Assembly: GCF_900115785.1 (NCBI RefSeq)
Contig: NZ_FOYS01000007.1
Location: 124,001-188,000, forward strand
DNA length: 64,000 bases
Source of the DNA: Halogeometricum limi
GTDB lineage: Archaea > Halobacteriota > Halobacteria > Halobacteriales > Haloferacaceae
Direction of reading: 5' to 3'
The notes under the pieces were generated by a model, which did not search any database, was not told the origin of the DNA, and saw only the letters and a program-made list of their open reading frames with translations. The position numbers and the translations under genes are program-made. Within the stretch, counting starts at the first letter, position 1, and the number at the start of each line of letters is the position of its first letter. Below, one piece after another: positions 60,828-64,000 of this stretch.

Positions 60828-61616
60828 TTACGTCTCGGGAGCGTCGTTCCACAGGTCGACGTGGAGGCGCGGGGTGTAGCGGTAGCCGTGTTCGCGGGCC
60901 AACTCGGCGACGACGTTCCGCGTCTCGGCGAGGCGTTCGCGGGTCTGTCCCTCCGGCATCAGGAGGACGTCGGTGTCCAGAACCTCCGCGGCGGCGACGC
61001 CGCGCAGGTCGGTCACGAGTTCGTTCACCTCGGCCATATCGTCGACACCGGTGACGACGAACTTCAACTGGAACTCGTGTCGTTCGACCAACGTCGCGAG
61101 CGTGTCGAGGTCGATTCGGTTCGCCTCGTGTCTCTCCTCCCACTCGCCCACGTCGACGCCCTCGGTGCCGTCGACGCCCTCCGGCGCGTTCGCGGGCGAC
61201 GGCGTCGAGGAGGCGAGTTTCGGACTGATGGAGGCGAGGTCGATTGGCGCGTCCGGCGCGAGCGTTCCGTTCGTCTCGACGGTGACGTGGTAGTCCTCAG
61301 ACAGTCGGTCGAGAAGCGTCGCGCTCTCGTCGTGTATCAGCGGTTCGCCGCCGGTGAGGACGACGTGGTCGGGGGCGAGCGAGTCGACTTCCGCGACGAG
61401 TTCGTCGAGACCCATCCACGCGTGCGTGGGTTCCCACGAGGTGTGATAGGAGTCGCAGAACCAACAGCGGAGGTTGCATCCGCTGGTCCGGACGAACGTG
61501 CTCGGCACGCCCGCCAGTTTCCCCTCTCCTTGCAGGGAGGCGAACAGTTCGTTGATAGGGAGTGCGGGACCGTCGGGGGCGGTGTCGGGGCGTTCGACGC
61601 GGGAGGTGACGGGCAT
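60828..61616 (-). CDS. queE: 7-carboxy-7-deazaguanine synthase
   Basis: Radical SAM enzyme that turns carboxytetrahydropterin into 7-carboxy-7-deazaguanine. 262 residues. LPINELFASLQGEGKLAGVPSTFVR leads into SGCNLRCWFCDSYH, the CX3CX2C cluster site, and HVVLTGGEPLIHD follows. An Ala/Pro/Gly-rich insert with EGVDGTEGVDVGEWEERHEAN lies near the middle. Its ATG overlaps the queD stop by 1 nt (TAATG), showing translational coupling; the queC start is 18 nt downstream. Confidence 0.96.
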   Translation of the reverse strand: MPVTSRVERPDTAPDGPALPINELFASLQGEGKLAGVPSTFVRTSGCNLRCWFCDSYHTSWEPTHAWMGLDELVAEVDSLAPDHVVLTGGEPLIHDESATLLDRLSEDYHVTVETNGTLAPDAPIDLASISPKLASSTPSPANAPEGVDGTEGVDVGEWEERHEANRIDLDTLATLVERHEFQLKFVVTGVDDMAEVNELVTDLRGVAAAEVLDTDVLLMPEGQTRERLAETRNVVAELAREHGYRYTPRLHVDLWNDAPET

Positions 61617-62101
61617 TATCGGTGACTCGCGCAGAGTTCGCCCGTCTCGCGCACCGCGACGGCGACGTCCGAGACGGTGTCCGGGAGCCTGTCGAGCAGT
61701 TTCTCCTCTAAGAGGACGGCCATCACTTCGGCCGTCGGCGGCGCGTCGAGGACGACGAGCGAGTCGCCGTCGCCGCTGGCCTCGAAGGCGTCGACGAGAG
61801 GGTCGCCCGACTCGACGAGGAACCGGTGGTCCCACTCGTCTATCACGTCGGTGACGACGCCCTTATCGACGACCCATCCCTCGTCCGTCAGTTGGCCGGT
61901 CACCTCGACGGAGAACTCGTAGTTGTGACCGTGCGGGCGACTGCACTTTCCGTCGTGGTGCAGGAGGCGGTGACCGGCGCTGATTCGGATGGGCCGGTCC
62001 GCACCGATTCGGAGCACGCGTTCTCCGGCGCGTTCGGCGATGGAGGAGTCGTTCGAAGAGTCGGTGCGACTCGGACCCGACTCCAGTATGTGCTGGGACA
62101 T
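61616..62101 (-). CDS. queD: 6-carboxytetrahydropterin synthase (QueD/PTPS family)
   Basis: First dedicated step after GTP cyclohydrolase in preQ0 synthesis. 161 residues. The zinc-binding histidines are seen in ISAGHRLLHHDGKCSRPHGHNYEFSVEV, with the catalytic Cys in GKCSRPHGH. VVDKGVVTDVIDEWDHRFLVESGDP and PPTAEVMAVLLEEKLL (the conserved Glu) follow. A 30-residue Ser/Asp-rich tail precedes the domain. It heads the queD-queE-queC operon. Confidence 0.95.
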   Translation of the reverse strand: MSQHILESGPSRTDSSNDSSIAERAGERVLRIGADRPIRISAGHRLLHHDGKCSRPHGHNYEFSVEVTGQLTDEGWVVDKGVVTDVIDEWDHRFLVESGDPLVDAFEASGDGDSLVVLDAPPTAEVMAVLLEEKLLDRLPDTVSDVAVAVRETGELCASHR

Positions 62102-62223
62102 ACTGGAAGATTATCGTTCGGCGTGAAAAAGTCGCCGTTTCTGCGATGTCGGTCGGCCGTCCCGAGCGGTCTGTCGGTTGTGAATCGGTCGGCGGCCCGC
62201 GACTGCGAGCGACCCGTCCCGAC

Positions 62224-62622
62224 TCAGTGGTCGAGTTTCTCGATTCGCTCCCGCCAGTCGTCGGGGACGCGGGTGGGCGTCTTCGTCTCGGGGTCTATCA
62301 CGACCTGGACGGAGGAAGCGGTGGCGACCACGTCGCCTCCGAACCGGAGTTCGTACGCCATCTCGAACGACGAGTCGCCCACGTCGGTGACGCCGAGAGC
62401 GACGGTGAGGGTTCCCAGCCCTTCGATGGGCTTTCGGTAGTTTATCTCGACGTTCGCGAGGACGGAGTTCACGTCCTCGCTTTCGACGTTCAACACTTCC
62501 CGGAAGAAGTCGATGCGGGCCTGTTCGCAGTAGGTCGCGTAGACGGCGTTGTTCACGTGGCCGACCGGGTCGAGGTCACGGAAACGAACGGTGATATCGG
62601 TCTCGTAGGCGAACTCTGTCAC
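62224..62622 (-). CDS. Hotdog-fold acyl-CoA thioesterase
   Basis: 132 residues of the 4-hydroxybenzoyl-CoA thioesterase/YbgC group: TDITVRFRDLDPVGHVNNAVYATYCEQARIDFF holds the catalytic Asp in the DxxxHVNN motif. Cleaves acyl-CoA thioesters; chain preference is unknown. A 121-nt gap separates it from queD on the same strand. The 229-nt stretch beyond its start (62623-62851) has no gene that I can support. Confidence 0.88.
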   Translation of the reverse strand: MTEFAYETDITVRFRDLDPVGHVNNAVYATYCEQARIDFFREVLNVESEDVNSVLANVEINYRKPIEGLGTLTVALGVTDVGDSSFEMAYELRFGGDVVATASSVQVVIDPETKTPTRVPDDWRERIEKLDH

Positions 62623-62851
62623 GGTCGGGTAGTCGACGGCGGGATGCTAAACACCGCCGGTCGGTCACTCCCGCCACTCCGACGCCGTCGCCGCCCACGT
62701 GTAGCCCGTTCCCGCGGCGAGAAACAGGGCACGTCGCCCTCGAAGAGTCGCCCGTCGGTGACGGCGGCGCGAGAAGACCGGCAAGCGGAAAAAGAACGCC
62801 TGCCGACGAGTTCGGAGAGTGCCCGTGATGCGGGGCGACGAGCGGGAGACT

Positions 62852-63133
62852 TCAGTTGGGCGTCGGTGCGACGGGGTTCGCGGTGCGGATAGCGGGGTCG
62901 TTGTGGAGTGCGTCGACGCGCCAGACGTTCGAACGGGCCCCGGCACGCGAGAGCGTGACGGGAATCGTCGTCCCCGACGGGAGCGCTTCGAGCGTCCGGC
63001 GGAGGTCGGGGGTGGCGTACTCGACGAGATGACGCGTCTCGTTCGTCGTCTCCACTTCGACGGTCATCGTCTCGTGGTCGTTCATGGGTTGGCGCACGGT
63101 TACACGAGTAGGAGCAGTTGTTTCGACGCTCAT
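62852..63133 (-). CDS. Small haloarchaeal protein, paralogue of the one at 25043
   Basis: 93 residues, function unknown. VTVRQPMNDHETMTVEVETTNETRHLVEY, ALPSGTTIPVTLSRAGARSNVWRVDAL align along the whole length with the gene at 25043-25399. A conserved PMNDH, TNExRxLV and LPxGxxxP pattern is seen in both. AT-rich sequence upstream (63140-63190) serves as promoter. The shared motifs suggest a small beta-barrel protein, but no partner is indicated. Confidence 0.75.
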   Translation of the reverse strand: MSVETTAPTRVTVRQPMNDHETMTVEVETTNETRHLVEYATPDLRRTLEALPSGTTIPVTLSRAGARSNVWRVDALHNDPAIRTANPVAPTPN

Positions 63134-63257
63134 ATCTATCCGCTAGTACTCGGGGGTCTTAAGTTGTAATATGAGAGATACTTTCTAGGACCGTGGGAAC
63201 AATAGTCACGTCAGAAGGTGATGCGTCGCGTCGCCACGCGACGTCGAACCGGTATCC

Positions 63258-63617
63258 ATGAGCGGGGACACGAACGACGGCGCGAGGACGGTCGCCGGTC
63301 GAATTCGCGTGGTCGTCCGCGACGGCGACGCGGAGGCGGTGACGTACGCGCGCGCCGGGACGATACTGCGAGACCACCTCCTCGAACACGACCTGTCGCC
63401 GTACGCGCGACTGACCGAACGGGCGAACTGCGGCGGAAACGGCGTGTGTGCCACCTGTGGCGTGCGGATTCGAGAGGGCGAACCGGCACCGACGCACTGG
63501 CACGACCGACTGGCGGCGCGGTTCGGCTACCCGCGCCTGTCGTGTCAGATTCGGATAACGGGTCCGATGGTGGTCGAACTGGTCGACGACAAGCGCGTGT
63601 GGGGCGGGCGGGAGTGA
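63258..63617 (+). CDS. 2Fe-2S ferredoxin
   Basis: 119 residues. The plant-type cluster motif is ANCGGNGVCATCGVRIREG with C58, C64 and C67 and the fourth ligand C96 in YPRLSCQIRI. The CX5CX2C-n-C spacing fits adrenodoxin/Isc-like and related 2Fe-2S proteins. TILRDHLLEHDLSPYARLTERA precedes it. It probably carries electrons to an unidentified oxidoreductase; no partner gene is adjacent. Confidence 0.88.
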   Translation: MSGDTNDGARTVAGRIRVVVRDGDAEAVTYARAGTILRDHLLEHDLSPYARLTERANCGGNGVCATCGVRIREGEPAPTHWHDRLAARFGYPRLSCQIRITGPMVVELVDDKRVWGGRE

Positions 63618-63691
63618 ATCCGTCGACGACTCGGCGTTCCCTACGTACGTTGCCACGCCACCGATAGCGTAGCCCTACGAACGTGGCAGGT

Positions 63692-64000
63692 ATGCTCGTC
63701 CGTCTCCACCAGTACAAGCACGAAGCGGTCCAGATAGACGACAACCGGACGCCCGGCGAGTCGCAGACCGCAGACTCGATAGAGAGAGACCCCGAGGAGT
63801 ACTTCGGGACGGAACTCGACGTCGACGCCGCCACGTGGGCGACCGTAGAATACGAGGACGACCCTATCCAGCGTCGAGAAGTAACGCTCGACGGCGTGAC
63901 CGCCGTCTCGCTCCCGTCCGACGTCGGCGGGTCGTCCGACGACCCGGGACTCCCCGGAGAGACCGTACAGGTCCGACACGAGGGGACGATAGAGGAGTTC
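63692..64000 (+). CDS. Unknown protein, cut by the right edge
   Basis: 103 codons are visible from ATG 63692 with no stop. The product starts MLVRLHQYKHEAVQID and is acidic and polar throughout (DPEEYFGTELDVDAATWATVEYED), with no membrane segment or recognised motif. Codon third positions are strongly GC-rich, which supports a real gene. Confidence 0.6.
   Translation, partial: MLVRLHQYKHEAVQIDDNRTPGESQTADSIERDPEEYFGTELDVDAATWATVEYEDDPIQRREVTLDGVTAVSLPSDVGGSSDDPGLPGETVQVRHEGTIEEF

Noticed and set aside
62665-62946. Minus-strand ORF ending in a hydrophobic GTGYTWAATASEW-type tail
   Set aside because: Most of it is an Arg/Ser-rich shadow of the paralogue gene, and no good start precedes the short hydrophobic end. 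It could be a gene relic but cannot be shown.
1-64000. CRISPR arrays, insertion sequences, integrases, attachment sites
   Set aside because: No regularly spaced direct repeats of CRISPR type, no transposase or integrase motif and no partial tRNA copy beside tRNA-Lys were seen.

Overview
The window is chromosomal DNA of an extremely halophilic archaeon (Halobacteria; probably Haloferacales, which is an inference from gene content). It is very GC-rich, its proteins are loaded with Asp and Glu, and AT-rich TATA boxes (for example TTTAAATA) lie about 25-35 nt before many start codons, as expected for leaderless haloarchaeal mRNAs. The gene set fits: TFB, Nop5/fibrillarin, aIF2-beta, UPF0058, UPF0212, an archaeosine-precursor operon, Tat lipoproteins and gamma-glutamylcysteine synthesis. 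I see no insertion sequence, CRISPR array or rRNA. One tRNA gene (Lys, CUU) is present.

Layout. 0-2.5 kb: gshA (cut by the left edge), flpA and nop5 on the minus strand. 2.6-7 kb: the most accessory-looking stretch. It holds a 689-residue protein with an eCIS-type DUF4157 domain, proline/threonine-rich linkers, a membrane segment and a possible nuclease-like C-terminus, followed by small zinc-ribbon, membrane and lipoprotein genes and a 23-bp degenerate repeat. 7-11 kb: CorA, TFB and conserved information-processing genes. 11-18 kb: Ogg-type glycosylase, PQQ-propeller lipoprotein, MscS channel, DJ-1/PfpI protein, PAS kinase, MalQ. 18-25.4 kb: ThrRS, a hydrolase, two transporters, an Lrp-type regulator and small genes. 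25.7-37.4 kb: tRNA-Lys, a TrkA-N/DHH protein, a 1042-residue FAD/Fe-S oxidase, an aminotransferase, a FilR1-type regulator, DUF123 and DCC proteins, an MrfA/YprA-like helicase and an HPP protein.

37.5-45 kb is a likely iron-regulated block. A GT75 glucosyltransferase and a three-gene Fe3+-type ABC transporter each carry the palindrome TTTAGG-N4-CCTAAA between promoter and start, which matches the style of DtxR-family boxes. A multi-membrane sugar-transferase-like gene follows, preceded by an in-frame 26-codon ORF that ends in TGA. 45.3-54.5 kb is an alpha-glucan block: two GH13 enzymes diverge from a 1511-residue protein with two GH15 modules. Together with malQ (16.2 kb) these could process maltodextrins.

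54.5-64 kb: an SRPBCC protein, a sensor kinase whose receiver domain has lost its key residues, a DMT transporter next to thiC (with a palindrome at its promoter), the queD-queE-queC operon, a hotdog thioesterase, a small protein paralogous to one at 25 kb, a 2Fe-2S ferredoxin, and a gene cut by the right edge.

The best candidates for new biology are the DUF4157 protein at 2.6-4.7 kb, the paired iron-box promoters at 37.5 and 38.7 kb, the split reading frame at 42.7 kb, the possible leader ORF before tfb, and the 22-bp perfect palindrome at 37.45 kb.
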